Of a DNA stretch of 64,000 nt, positions 51,304-59,525 are shown piece after piece; the first letter of the stretch is position 1; each line of letters opens with the position of its first letter. The DNA is from Bradyrhizobium diazoefficiens. GTDB taxonomy: Bacteria > Pseudomonadota > Alphaproteobacteria > Rhizobiales > Xanthobacteraceae. Under the pieces are notes generated by a model. That model did not search any database. It was not told where the DNA came from and saw nothing but the letters and a program-made list of their open reading frames with translations. The translations under genes were made by a program, and so were the position numbers. The DNA is taken from NCBI RefSeq assembly GCF_018129965.1, contig NZ_JAFCKW010000013.1, forward strand, positions 91,452 to 155,451, given 5' to 3'.

Positions 51304-52287
51304 ATGGCACCGCTGATCAGCATCGAACGCCTCAGCGTTGCCTTTAACGGCGTGCCGGTGCTGCGCGGCGTCGATCTTTCCCTGCAGCAGGGCGAGGCCC
51401 TCGGCCTCGTCGGTGAGTCCGGGTCGGGCAAGTCGGTGACATGGCTTGCTGCGCTTGGCCTGTTGCCGAGGCAGGCGAAGGTCACGGGCTCGGTACGGCT
51501 CGACGGCCGTGAGATTCTCGGTGCTCCCGCCGCCGAACTCGACCGGGTGCGGGGCGGGCGGGTCGCCATGATCTTCCAGGATCCGGCGAGCGCGCTCAAT
51601 CCGGTACTGACCATCCGCAGGCAGCTCTGCGAGGCGCTGGCGCTGCATCGCGATCTCTCGGGCGAGGCGGTGAAAGCCGAGGCCCGGCGGCTGCTCGATG
51701 TCGTCGGCATTCCCGACGCAAAGCGGCGGATCGAAGCCTATCCCCACGAATTCTCCGGCGGCCAGGTCCAGCGCATCATGATCGCAATGGCGCTCGCGGG
51801 ACATCCCGATCTGCTGATCGCGGACGAGCCGACCACGGCACTCGATGCCACCATCCAGGCCCAGATCCTGGATCTGCTCGCCACGATCCGCCGCGAGATG
51901 GGCATGGCGATGGTGCTGATCAGCCACGATCTCGGCGTCGTCGCCGAAAATTGCGACCGCGTCGCGGTGATGTATGCCGGCCGCATCGTCGAAGAGGCGC
52001 CCGCCAACCAGATCTTCGCCGATCCCGTGCATCCCTACGCGCAAGGATTGATCGGCGCGCTGCCGCCGCTCGATGGTCCGCGCCGGCGCCTGACCGCCAT
52101 TCCCGGAACCGTGCCTGACCCTGCGCGCATGCCGGCCGGCTGCGCCTTCGCGCCCCGCTGCAGCCTCGCGGCCGAGCCTTGCTGCGTGGCTGCGCCGAGC
52201 CTTGCGCCGATCTCGGACGGCCGGTCGGTGGCCTGCATCCGCGCCGAGGCATCGCGCCGGGCCCTGCTCGGGATGGCCGCGGAATGA
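51304..52287 (+). CDS. Peptide-type ABC ATPase, DppD/OppD family
   Basis: 327 residues. Walker A is GESGSGKSVT (about 38-47), Walker B LLIADEPTTALD, signature FSGGQVQRIMIAMAL, switch LISHDLG. The C-terminal oligopeptide-ATPase Cys motif GCAFAPRCSLAAEPC is kept; it can bind a 4Fe-4S cluster in this family. It overlaps the next ATPase gene (ATGA). Confidence 0.93.
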   Translation: MAPLISIERLSVAFNGVPVLRGVDLSLQQGEALGLVGESGSGKSVTWLAALGLLPRQAKVTGSVRLDGREILGAPAAELDRVRGGRVAMIFQDPASALNPVLTIRRQLCEALALHRDLSGEAVKAEARRLLDVVGIPDAKRRIEAYPHEFSGGQVQRIMIAMALAGHPDLLIADEPTTALDATIQAQILDLLATIRREMGMAMVLISHDLGVVAENCDRVAVMYAGRIVEEAPANQIFADPVHPYAQGLIGALPPLDGPRRRLTAIPGTVPDPARMPAGCAFAPRCSLAAEPCCVAAPSLAPISDGRSVACIRAEASRRALLGMAAE

Positions 52288-53276
52288 CGACGCCGCTCGT
52301 CGAGGTCGCCTCGATCTCGCGCAGTTACAGCATGCGCTCCGGAATGTTCGGCCGCAACACGGCGGTTCATGCCGTCGATGGCGTTTCCCTTGCGATCCGC
52401 AAGGGTGAAACGCTCGGTCTCGTCGGCGAATCCGGTTCGGGCAAATCCACCACGGGCCGCATCGTGCTCGGGCTGGAGCCCCCCGATCGCGGCGACGTCA
52501 GGTTCGGCGGCAAGCCGATGGCCGCACCGGGAACGCCGGCGTGGCGCGCACAGCGCGCACGGATGCAGATGATCTTTCAGGATCCCTTGGGCGCGCTGGA
52601 CCGGCGCTTGCCGGTCGCGGCGCAAATCCGCGAGCCTCTGGACATTCACGGGCTCGGGACCTCGGCCGAGCGCGAGGAGCGCGTCCGCGAACTGCTGCGC
52701 GCGGTCGAACTGACGCCGGCGCATGGCGTCCGCTATCCGGGCGCGCTGTCCGGAGGTCAACGCCAGCGCGTCGTGCTGGCGCGGGCGCTGGCGACGAAGC
52801 CCGATTTTCTGGTCTGCGACGAGCCGGTCAGCGCGCTCGACGTCTCGATCCAGGCGCAGGTGGTCAATCTGCTCTGCGATCTCCAGGCTCAGCTTGAGCT
52901 GACCCTGCTGTTCATCAGCCACGATCTGCGCGTCGTCAGGCAGATCAGCAACATCGTCGCCGTGATGTATCTCGGCCGCATCGTCGAGATCGGCAATGCC
53001 GACGATCTGTTCGCCCGGCCGGAGCATCCGTACACGCAGGCGCTGGTCTCGGCCTCGCCGGCGCCGGGCCGCCGCAGCGCGGGCCGCATCGTGCTGTCGG
53101 GCGATCCGCCGAACCCGGCCGCGCGCCCGCAAGGCTGCGCCTTTCATCCGCGCTGCCCGCGCGCGATCGCGCGCTGCGCGGTGGAGACGCCGGTCCTCGC
53201 CGTCGTCGGCGCAGACCGTCAGGTGGCCTGCCATCTCGTCACCGGGCCGCAGGCCGAGACGCGGGACGCGGCGTGA
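52284..53276 (+). CDS. Peptide-type ABC ATPase, DppF/OppF family
   Basis: 330 residues. Walker A GESGSGKSTT, signature LSGGQRQRVVLARAL, Walker B FLVCDEPVSALDVSIQ, switch FISHDLRVVRQI, and C-terminal GCAFHPRCPRAIARC. It overlaps the DppD-type gene by four bases and the permease by one base. Confidence 0.93.
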   Translation: MTTPLVEVASISRSYSMRSGMFGRNTAVHAVDGVSLAIRKGETLGLVGESGSGKSTTGRIVLGLEPPDRGDVRFGGKPMAAPGTPAWRAQRARMQMIFQDPLGALDRRLPVAAQIREPLDIHGLGTSAEREERVRELLRAVELTPAHGVRYPGALSGGQRQRVVLARALATKPDFLVCDEPVSALDVSIQAQVVNLLCDLQAQLELTLLFISHDLRVVRQISNIVAVMYLGRIVEIGNADDLFARPEHPYTQALVSASPAPGRRSAGRIVLSGDPPNPAARPQGCAFHPRCPRAIARCAVETPVLAVVGADRQVACHLVTGPQAETRDAA

Positions 53277-54205
53277 TGGGACGCTATTTCGCCATCCGGA
53301 TCGGACGCGCGGCCCTGACCATCGTGCTCGTCGTCACCTTCGCCTTCGTCGTGCTGCGGCTCTCAGGAGATCCCGCGCTGATGATCCTCGGACCGGAAGC
53401 GCCGCCGGAAGTCATCGCCGCCTTCCGCAAGGCCTGGGGCCTCGATGATCCCATCTGGTTCCAGTATCTCGACTACTTCCATGCCATCGCCAAGGGCGAG
53501 CTCGGTCGCTCCATGCGCGACGGACGGCCTGCGATCCAGCTCGTGCTGGAGCGCATCCCGGCAACGCTGGCGCTCACGTTGCCAGCCTTTGTCTTCAAGG
53601 TCGCGCTCGGCGTTCCCGCCGGCATCTATGCCGCGCTGCATCGCGGCTCGGGAATCGACCGCGCCGTGATGATGACGGCAGTCGCCGGCTTCACCGTACC
53701 AAGCTTCGTGCTGGCGCTGCTGCTCGTTCTGATCTTCGCCGTGCAACTCGGCTGGCTGCCCTCGGGCGGACAGGACAGCTGGCGTCACGCCATCCTGCCG
53801 ATCGCGACGCTGAGCCTCGGCGGCGCTGCGGTGCTGGCGCGCTTCACGCGCAGCGCCATGCTGGAGGTGCTCGGCCAGCCCTATATCCGCACCGCCTCGG
53901 CCAAGGGCGTGCCGTGGCGTAAGGTGGTGACCTCGCATGCGCTGCCGAATGCGGCGATCCCGACCGTCACCATCCTGGGCTTCATGGTGGGCACGCTGAT
54001 CGCAGGCGCCGTCGTGGTCGAGAGCGTGTTTTCGTGGCCGGGGGTCGGACGCCTGCTCGTCGTCGCCGTCGCCAATCGCGATCTTGCGGTGGTGCAATGC
54101 ATCCTGCTGCTGGTCGCGCTGACCATGGTCACGTCCAATCTGGTCGTCGATTTCCTCTACGGCTTCCTCGATCCGCGCTTGCGCGCCAAAGGGGCGCATA
54201 CATGA
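53276..54205 (+). CDS. Peptide-type ABC permease, DppB family
   Basis: 309 residues. DppB signature: YFAIRIGRAALTIVLVVTFAFVVLRLSGDPA at the start, then six helices, and the coupling loop VLGQPYIRTASAKGVPWRKVVTSHALPNAAIPTVTI. It starts at ATG 53276, which shares its A with the upstream stop. Confidence 0.92.
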   Translation: MGRYFAIRIGRAALTIVLVVTFAFVVLRLSGDPALMILGPEAPPEVIAAFRKAWGLDDPIWFQYLDYFHAIAKGELGRSMRDGRPAIQLVLERIPATLALTLPAFVFKVALGVPAGIYAALHRGSGIDRAVMMTAVAGFTVPSFVLALLLVLIFAVQLGWLPSGGQDSWRHAILPIATLSLGGAAVLARFTRSAMLEVLGQPYIRTASAKGVPWRKVVTSHALPNAAIPTVTILGFMVGTLIAGAVVVESVFSWPGVGRLLVVAVANRDLAVVQCILLLVALTMVTSNLVVDFLYGFLDPRLRAKGAHT

Positions 54206-55062
54206 CCGACGCGACGCTGAAGGACGCTCGTGTTCGCCACCGCATCAGCTTGCCCGCGATTCCGCTGTCGGTCGCCCTTGCTGTGGCCTGGATCGCCGCC
54301 ATGCTGGTGATAGCTGCGCTCGCCGAGAAGATCGCGCCCTACGGCTACACCCAGCTCGATTTGCGCAACCGGCTGTCTGCACCCGGCCATGTCGCGCACT
54401 GGCTCGGCACCGATGAACTCGGCCGCGACGTGCTGTCGCGGCTGCTCGTCTCGATCCGCATCTCGCTGCTGATCGCGTTCGGCGCCACGGCGATTTCGGC
54501 CATCGTCGGCACCACGCTCGGCTTTCTTGCCGCGCATTTTCGCGGGGCCGTCGAGCAGATCGTGCTGATGCTGTCCGATTTCCAGGCCAGCATGCCGTTC
54601 CTGATCATGGCGCTCGCCGTGCTCGCCTTCTTCGGCAATTCGCTGCCGCTGCTGGTCGGCCTGATGGGCTTCTTTGGCTGGGAGCGCTATGCCCGTATCG
54701 CGCGGGGCCTTGCCATCTCCGCCAATGCGCAGGGCTACGCCGCGGCGGTCCGGCAGCTGGGCGCGACGCCGTCGCGGATTTATCTCAGGCACATCCTGCC
54801 CAACATCGCCTCGACCCTGATCGTCTCGACCACGCTGGTCTTTCCCGAGGTGATCCTGATGGAATCGGGCCTGTCCTTCCTCGGCCTCGGCGTGCAGCCG
54901 CCGATGACCAGCCTCGGCAACATGGTCGGCTACGGCCGGGAATACCTGACCCGCGCCCCCTGGATCATGCTGGCGCCGGCGACCACCATCGTGGTCACCA
55001 CGCTGGCGGTCTCCGTGATCGGCGACTGGCTGCGCGACCGGCTCGATCCGACCTTGCAGTAA
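54202..55062 (+). CDS. Peptide-type ABC permease, DppC family
   Basis: 286 residues. DppC signatures: HWLGTDELGRDVLSRLLVSIRISLLIAF and the coupling region ISANAQGYAAAVRQLGATPSRIYLRHILPNIASTL, then VFPEVILMESGLSFLGLGVQPP. It overlaps the DppB-type gene by four bases. The five-subunit importer is complete: binding protein, two ATPases and two permeases. Confidence 0.92.
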   Translation: MTDATLKDARVRHRISLPAIPLSVALAVAWIAAMLVIAALAEKIAPYGYTQLDLRNRLSAPGHVAHWLGTDELGRDVLSRLLVSIRISLLIAFGATAISAIVGTTLGFLAAHFRGAVEQIVLMLSDFQASMPFLIMALAVLAFFGNSLPLLVGLMGFFGWERYARIARGLAISANAQGYAAAVRQLGATPSRIYLRHILPNIASTLIVSTTLVFPEVILMESGLSFLGLGVQPPMTSLGNMVGYGREYLTRAPWIMLAPATTIVVTTLAVSVIGDWLRDRLDPTLQ

Positions 55063-55068
55063 ATGCTC

Positions 55069-55153
55069 CGTCATGGCCGGGCTTGTCCCGGCCATCCACG
55101 ACCTTCTTGCGGCGTTAAGAACGTGGATGCCCGGGACAAGCCCGGGCATGACG
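55069..55153. repeat. Inverted intergenic repeat, family A copy 2
   Basis: CGTCATGGCCGGGCTTGTCC and the reverse complement-like arm ending GCATGACG, about 30-base arms, centre near 55110. It matches the element at 7898-7986. Confidence 0.75.
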
Positions 55154-55332
55154 GCTGAGATCGCCTGTGCCCACGCGCCGGGAGCAGGGGAGGCCTGCGA
55201 ACGCCCGATCCGGCCCCCTCCGGCCCAAGTTCCCGTTGCGCCGAGCCACCCCGTGCGCTATCCGGCCGGAAAGGCCTGAGGCGGCTGCCATATTTTCCCG
55301 CTCAGGCACTCAACCCGAGGACGGAAATTGCC

Positions 55333-57183
55333 ATGCCAGCCTATCGCTCCCGCACCACCACTCACGGCCGCAACATGGCGGGCGCCCGCGGCCTCTGGCG
55401 CGCGACGGGCATGAAGGACGGCGATTTCGGCAAGCCGATCATCGCGGTCGTCAATTCCTTCACCCAATTCGTCCCCGGCCACGTCCACCTCAAGGACCTC
55501 GGCCAGCTCGTCGCCCGCGAGATCGAGCAGGCCGGCGGCGTCGCCAAGGAATTCAACACCATCGCGGTCGACGACGGCATCGCGATGGGACATGACGGCA
55601 TGCTCTACAGCCTGCCGTCGCGCGAGCTGATCGCCGACAGCGTCGAGTACATGGTCAACGCCCATTGCGCCGACGGCATGGTCTGCATCTCTAACTGCGA
55701 CAAGATCACGCCCGGCATGCTGATGGCCGCGCTGCGTCTCAACATCCCCGCCGTGTTCGTCTCGGGCGGCCCGATGGAGGCGGGCAAGGTCAAGCTGCAG
55801 GGCAAGACCAAGGCCGTCGACCTCATCGACGCCATGGTGGCCGCGGCCGACTCCAAGGTCAGCGACGAGGACGTCAAGGTGATCGAGCGGTCGGCGTGCC
55901 CGACCTGCGGCTCCTGCTCGGGCATGTTCACGGCGAACTCCATGAACTGTCTGACCGAGGCGCTGGGCCTCGCGCTGCCCGGCAACGGCACCGTGGTGGC
56001 GACCCATGCCGACCGCAAGCGCCTGTTCGTCGAGGCCGGCCACACCATCGTCGATATCGTCCGCCGCTATTACGAACAGGACGACGCCTCGGTGCTGCCG
56101 CGCAACATCGCCAACTTCACCGCGTTCGAGAACGCGATGACGCTCGACATCGCCATGGGTGGCTCGACCAACACCGTGCTGCATCTGCTCGCCGCCGCCC
56201 ATGAAGGCGAGGTGAAGTTCACCATGCAGGACATCGACCGTCTCTCGCGCCGCGTGCCCGTGCTGTGCAAGGTTGCGCCCTCGGTCGCCGACGTGCATGT
56301 CGAGGACGTGCATCGGGCCGGCGGCATCATGGGCATTCTCGGCGAACTCGACCGCGCCGGCCTGATCGACACCTCGGTGTCGACAGTGCATGCCCCGACC
56401 ATGAATGACGCGCTGGAGCGCTGGGACATCAAGCGCTCGAAGAGCGAGACGGTCCGCACCTTCTTCCGCGCCTCGCCTGGCGGGATCCCGACCCAGGTCG
56501 CCTTCAGCCAGGAGCGCCGTTACGACGAACTCGATACCGATCGCGAGAAGGGCGTCGTGCGCGATCTCGAGCACGCCTTCAGCAAGGACGGCGGTCTTGC
56601 CGTGCTCTATGGCAACCTTGCGCAGGACGGCTGCATCGTGAAGACCGCCGGCGTCGACGCCTCGATCCTGACATTCTCCGGCCCGGCGCGCGTGTTCGAA
56701 AGCCAGGACGCGGCGGTCGAAGGCATTCTCGGCGGCAAGGTCGTGGCCGGCGAGGTCGTGGTCATCATCTATGAAGGCCCGCGCGGCGGCCCCGGCATGC
56801 AGGAGATGCTGTATCCGACCAGCTATCTGAAATCGATGGGCCTCGGCAAAGCCTGTGCGCTCGTCACCGACGGACGCTTCTCGGGCGGCTCGTCGGGCCT
56901 GTCGATCGGCCACCTCTCGCCGGAAGCGGCCGAGGGCGGCAACATCGGCCTGGTGCGGACCGGCGACCGCATCGCCATCGACATTCCGAACCGCAGCATC
57001 ACGCTGGAGGTCTCCGACGAGGAACTCGCCAAGCGCCGTGCCGCCGAAGAGGCGAAGGGCGACGCCGGCTGGCAGGCGATCGGCCGCAAGCGCAATGTCT
57101 CCACCGCGCTGCAGGCTTACGCCGCACTCACCACCAGCGCCGCGCGCGGCGCGGTGCGCGAGGTCAAGCGTCGCTCGAACTGA
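55333..57183 (+). CDS. ilvD: Dihydroxyacid dehydratase
   Basis: 616 residues, standard length. Fe-S cluster cysteines are in CISNCDKITPGM and CPTCGSCSGMFTANSMN. Further family motifs are GLALPGNGT, IAMGGSTNTVLH, and near the end YEGPRGGPGMQEM and DGRFSGGSSGLSIGHLSPEAAEGG. It dehydrates 2,3-dihydroxyacids in valine, leucine and isoleucine synthesis. ATG 55333 is chosen. The gene is followed by a GAAA-loop hairpin at 57237-57260. Confidence 0.96.
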   Translation: MPAYRSRTTTHGRNMAGARGLWRATGMKDGDFGKPIIAVVNSFTQFVPGHVHLKDLGQLVAREIEQAGGVAKEFNTIAVDDGIAMGHDGMLYSLPSRELIADSVEYMVNAHCADGMVCISNCDKITPGMLMAALRLNIPAVFVSGGPMEAGKVKLQGKTKAVDLIDAMVAAADSKVSDEDVKVIERSACPTCGSCSGMFTANSMNCLTEALGLALPGNGTVVATHADRKRLFVEAGHTIVDIVRRYYEQDDASVLPRNIANFTAFENAMTLDIAMGGSTNTVLHLLAAAHEGEVKFTMQDIDRLSRRVPVLCKVAPSVADVHVEDVHRAGGIMGILGELDRAGLIDTSVSTVHAPTMNDALERWDIKRSKSETVRTFFRASPGGIPTQVAFSQERRYDELDTDREKGVVRDLEHAFSKDGGLAVLYGNLAQDGCIVKTAGVDASILTFSGPARVFESQDAAVEGILGGKVVAGEVVVIIYEGPRGGPGMQEMLYPTSYLKSMGLGKACALVTDGRFSGGSSGLSIGHLSPEAAEGGNIGLVRTGDRIAIDIPNRSITLEVSDEELAKRRAAEEAKGDAGWQAIGRKRNVSTALQAYAALTTSAARGAVREVKRRSN

Positions 57184-57236
57184 GAGCGTCGTGCGCGATC
57201 GCGAACGACGCGGCCGCGTATGGTCAATGAATTCTC

Positions 57237-57260
57237 AACGGCCGGCGAAAGCCGGCCGTT
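57237..57260 (+). terminator. GAAA-tetraloop hairpin after ilvD
   Basis: A perfect 10-bp stem AACGGCCGGC/GCCGGCCGTT with loop GAAA lies 54 bases after ilvD. The sequence after it is CACGTTAAGG, without a long T run, so termination efficiency is uncertain. Confidence 0.55.
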
Positions 57261-57360
57261 CACGTTAAGGATGCCTCAACGAACTTCAGCAGTCAGGGAT
57301 TTTACGGCGTATACTGCGTCCACCTTCGCAAATCCATTTCGGGCAACTGGGGCGCCACCT

Positions 57361-57735
57361 ATGTCTCGTACTCTTGCTGTTGTTTTCTCGACTGCCGTCG
57401 CTGCGATTTCGATGACCGGCGCAGCGTCCGCCGGCTGCTACAATTGCTACGCGCCGCCGCCGTGCCAGACCTGCTACCAGCAGCAATACGTGCAGCCGCA
57501 ATACCGCACCGTCGACGAGACCGTCATGGTGTCGCCCGGCGCCGTCGTCGCGCACCGCACGCCGGCGCAGTACCGCACCGTGATGGTGCCGCAGACCGTG
57601 ATGGTCGCGCCCCCGAGCGTGCAGTACCAGCACATCCCCCCGCAATACGCCACCCGCCAGCGCGTCGAGATGGTCTCGCCCGGCTATTCCTATTACGCCC
57701 CGGTGCAGACGGGCTGTGCCTCCTGCGGCTACTGA
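57361..57735 (+). CDS. Small secreted Tyr/Gln/Pro-rich protein
   Basis: 124 residues from ATG 57361. A signal peptide (MSRTLAVVFSTAVAAISMTG) is followed by a Cys-rich start (CYNCYAPPPCQTCYQQQY) and repeated YRTV/VMV-type units (VDETVMVSPGAVVAH, QYRTVMVPQTVMVAPP). It ends in a CASCGY motif. It could be an extracellular or cell-envelope structural protein; no family is recognised. A T-rich terminator follows at 57763. Confidence 0.75.
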   Translation: MSRTLAVVFSTAVAAISMTGAASAGCYNCYAPPPCQTCYQQQYVQPQYRTVDETVMVSPGAVVAHRTPAQYRTVMVPQTVMVAPPSVQYQHIPPQYATRQRVEMVSPGYSYYAPVQTGCASCGY

Positions 57736-57762
57736 GCCGACAGGGCCGCCAACAATTCCATG

Positions 57763-57788
57763 CGGCGCTCCTCACGGGGCGCCGTTTT
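57763..57788 (+). terminator. Rho-independent terminator
   Basis: CGGCGC/GCGCCG stem (57763-57768, 57779-57784) with a 10-base loop, followed by TTTT. It ends the small secreted protein gene. Confidence 0.65.
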
Positions 57789-58021
57789 GCTTTTGAGGGC
57801 GGCAAACGAGGCCCGGCAACGGAGGCGACTCCAAACCGGGCCTCGCAACCAGCGACGCCCTGGGAGATGTCGCCGGTATCCGAAGTTGCCGGGGAGGCAG
57901 GCTAGGGGACCAGGCTGACGCCCGCCTGACAGAGCGAGCGATCGAACAGAGGGCGACGACGGCGCCAACTTCGCGTTGCCATGCGCCACCGACTGCGTTA
58001 AGCGACAGCCATTCCGGGTTT

Positions 58022-58111
58022 GGAAGGGTGGCCGAGTGGTTTAAGGCACCGGTCTTGAAAACCGGCGTGCCCGCAAGGGTACCGTGGGTTCGAATCCCAC
58101 CCCTTCCGCCA
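58022..58111 (+). tRNA. tRNA-Ser (anticodon TGA)
   Basis: A 90-base cloverleaf including the encoded CCA. The acceptor arms GGAAGGG and CCCTTCC pair fully. The anticodon stem-loop is CCGGT-CTTGAAA-ACCGG, anticodon TGA. A long variable arm (GTGCCCGCAAGGGTAC) typical of class II tRNAs follows, then GGGTTCGAATCCC in the T arm. Confidence 0.95.
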
Positions 58112-58274
58112 GTATATTGTTCTCCTCTGTTCGTAGTCGTTCGAACTCCACAGCAAAATCAGCGGCTTGCACCGAAGATTTGTACTTAGCAGTTCGTCGA
58201 TGTCCTCCCTAATCGGAAGGCTGACCGTGGTTTTTGCCCGTAGGTTCGGAGGACGGTTTTTTGTTAGAGGAACA

Positions 58275-58731
58275 ATGGCTGGAAGGCTCAAACCACTCGA
58301 CGTTGATCGCCAAACAAAGTCCGGCAAATACGCCGACGGCGACGGGGTTGTACCTGATCGTTACCGGACCAAACTCGAAGAGCTGGTCATACAGATATTG
58401 GAAAGACGGCAAAGAGCGCTGGCACGGCATCGGGTCTTTGAATGACGTGTCGCTAAAGGATGCTCGGCTGGCTCGCGATGCAGCCCGGCTGCGCGTGAAA
58501 GGTGATCGCAGCACCGCCGGTGTGGACATTGTGCAGGAGAAACGAAAAGCACGCGAAGAGGCGAAAGCTGTCGAGGCCCGAGTTGTGTTGCCGACGTTCG
58601 AGGAATGCGCGGAAGCCTATATCCGGACGAATTGGTCGGCCTGGAGCGAGAAGCATCGCAATCAGTGGCCGTCTTCGCTCAAGCGCTACGTCTATCCACT
58701 CCTCCAGACCCGGGCGGACAACTTCATGTAG
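58275..58731 (+). pseudogene. Broken tyrosine recombinase (integrase), N-terminal remnant
   Basis: The gene starts at ATG 58275 (AGAGG upstream) with MAGRLKPLDVDRQTKSGKYADGDG, the start of a P4-type integrase arm-binding domain. After a run of four G at 58344-58347 the frame changes by one base, and continues as GLYLIVTGPNSKSWSYRYWKDGKERWHGIGS through a SAM-like core-binding segment (about EECAEAYIRTNWSAWSEKHRNQWPSSLKRYVYPLL). It stops at 58731, so the catalytic R-H-R-Y domain is missing. It lies 164 bases from the tRNA-Ser 3' end, the usual place for an integrase of an integrative element. Confidence 0.85.
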
Positions 58732-59525
58732 ATCAATGACATTTTTACCGGCTCGGAGGCGCCAGCTTGTTTTGCTACGGGCAAAAGCTACGGATGATTG
58801 AGCTGCTACCGATTGGATGGACACCCGGCTGAGCGCATCCCGCCTGTCTCCGAGAGGGCTACGACGCCTTGCATGTAAGCTTCCTGCACTCAGGCGGTGA
58901 TCGCGTTCCCGGCCACGCGGCAGGTCTACCATATTCGGGAACAGAGGAGCCCTCGGACAGCTTGGGGACGCGCAGTTTCGCCGCTCCGGGGAGGGCTCCA
59001 AGGTCAGGGCGTGATAGCTATTAGACTGGAACGGACGTTCGGGTTCTTCGTGCTCTCAGCAATCGCGGGTTGGTTTTCGATGTCCAGCTATATCAGCTAC
59101 GGGCCAGTCAGGTCGATCATTGCGCGCGGTCGATCTGCCATCTCGGATCTTCTTCAAGAGCGAGCGAAGAATCGTCATCTCATTGGTCATGGCTGATTTG
59201 TTGAACTACGTTGTGTCGACAACCGAACCTTTCGGCGAGCTTCCGGCACCCGCCATAAAGCCATTACTTTAGACACGAGCTAAGATATCGGTCTCAGTAG
59301 TTACAAATTCCCGCTGCGATATACTTGCGCGCGTTGGGTTTTCTCCCAGCTGCGACAGAGCGATGACCATCTTCTTTTTACGGTTCAAATGTCTTTGCGC
59401 GATCGTGTGCAGGTGCGAAGAGTTCTTCGTCCCGCGCATCCGGTATTGTCCCTGCACATAATTCATGCAATTCTCGACGCGTATTTTAACGAATTAGAAA
59501 TAAATCAATTTAGTCGGGGGCTTCA
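58732..59525. other. Gene-poor stretch after the integrase remnant
   Basis: About 800 bases with no convincing gene. A 99-codon plus-strand frame at 58897-59196 has no recognisable domain and looks like debris. The last ~80 bases (59440-59519) are AT-rich for this genome and probably contain the promoter of the repeat protein. Confidence 0.45.

Noticed and set aside
49639..52044. 801-codon open frame on the minus strand
   Set aside because: It lies entirely opposite the family-5 binding protein and DppD-type ATPase, which have clear motifs. The long frame is a by-product of high-GC codon use.
55258..56913. 551-codon minus-strand frame
   Set aside because: Antisense to ilvD; no recognisable domain.
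58897..59196. 99-codon plus-strand frame after the integrase remnant
   Set aside because: No ribosome site, no domain and mixed composition; more likely debris.
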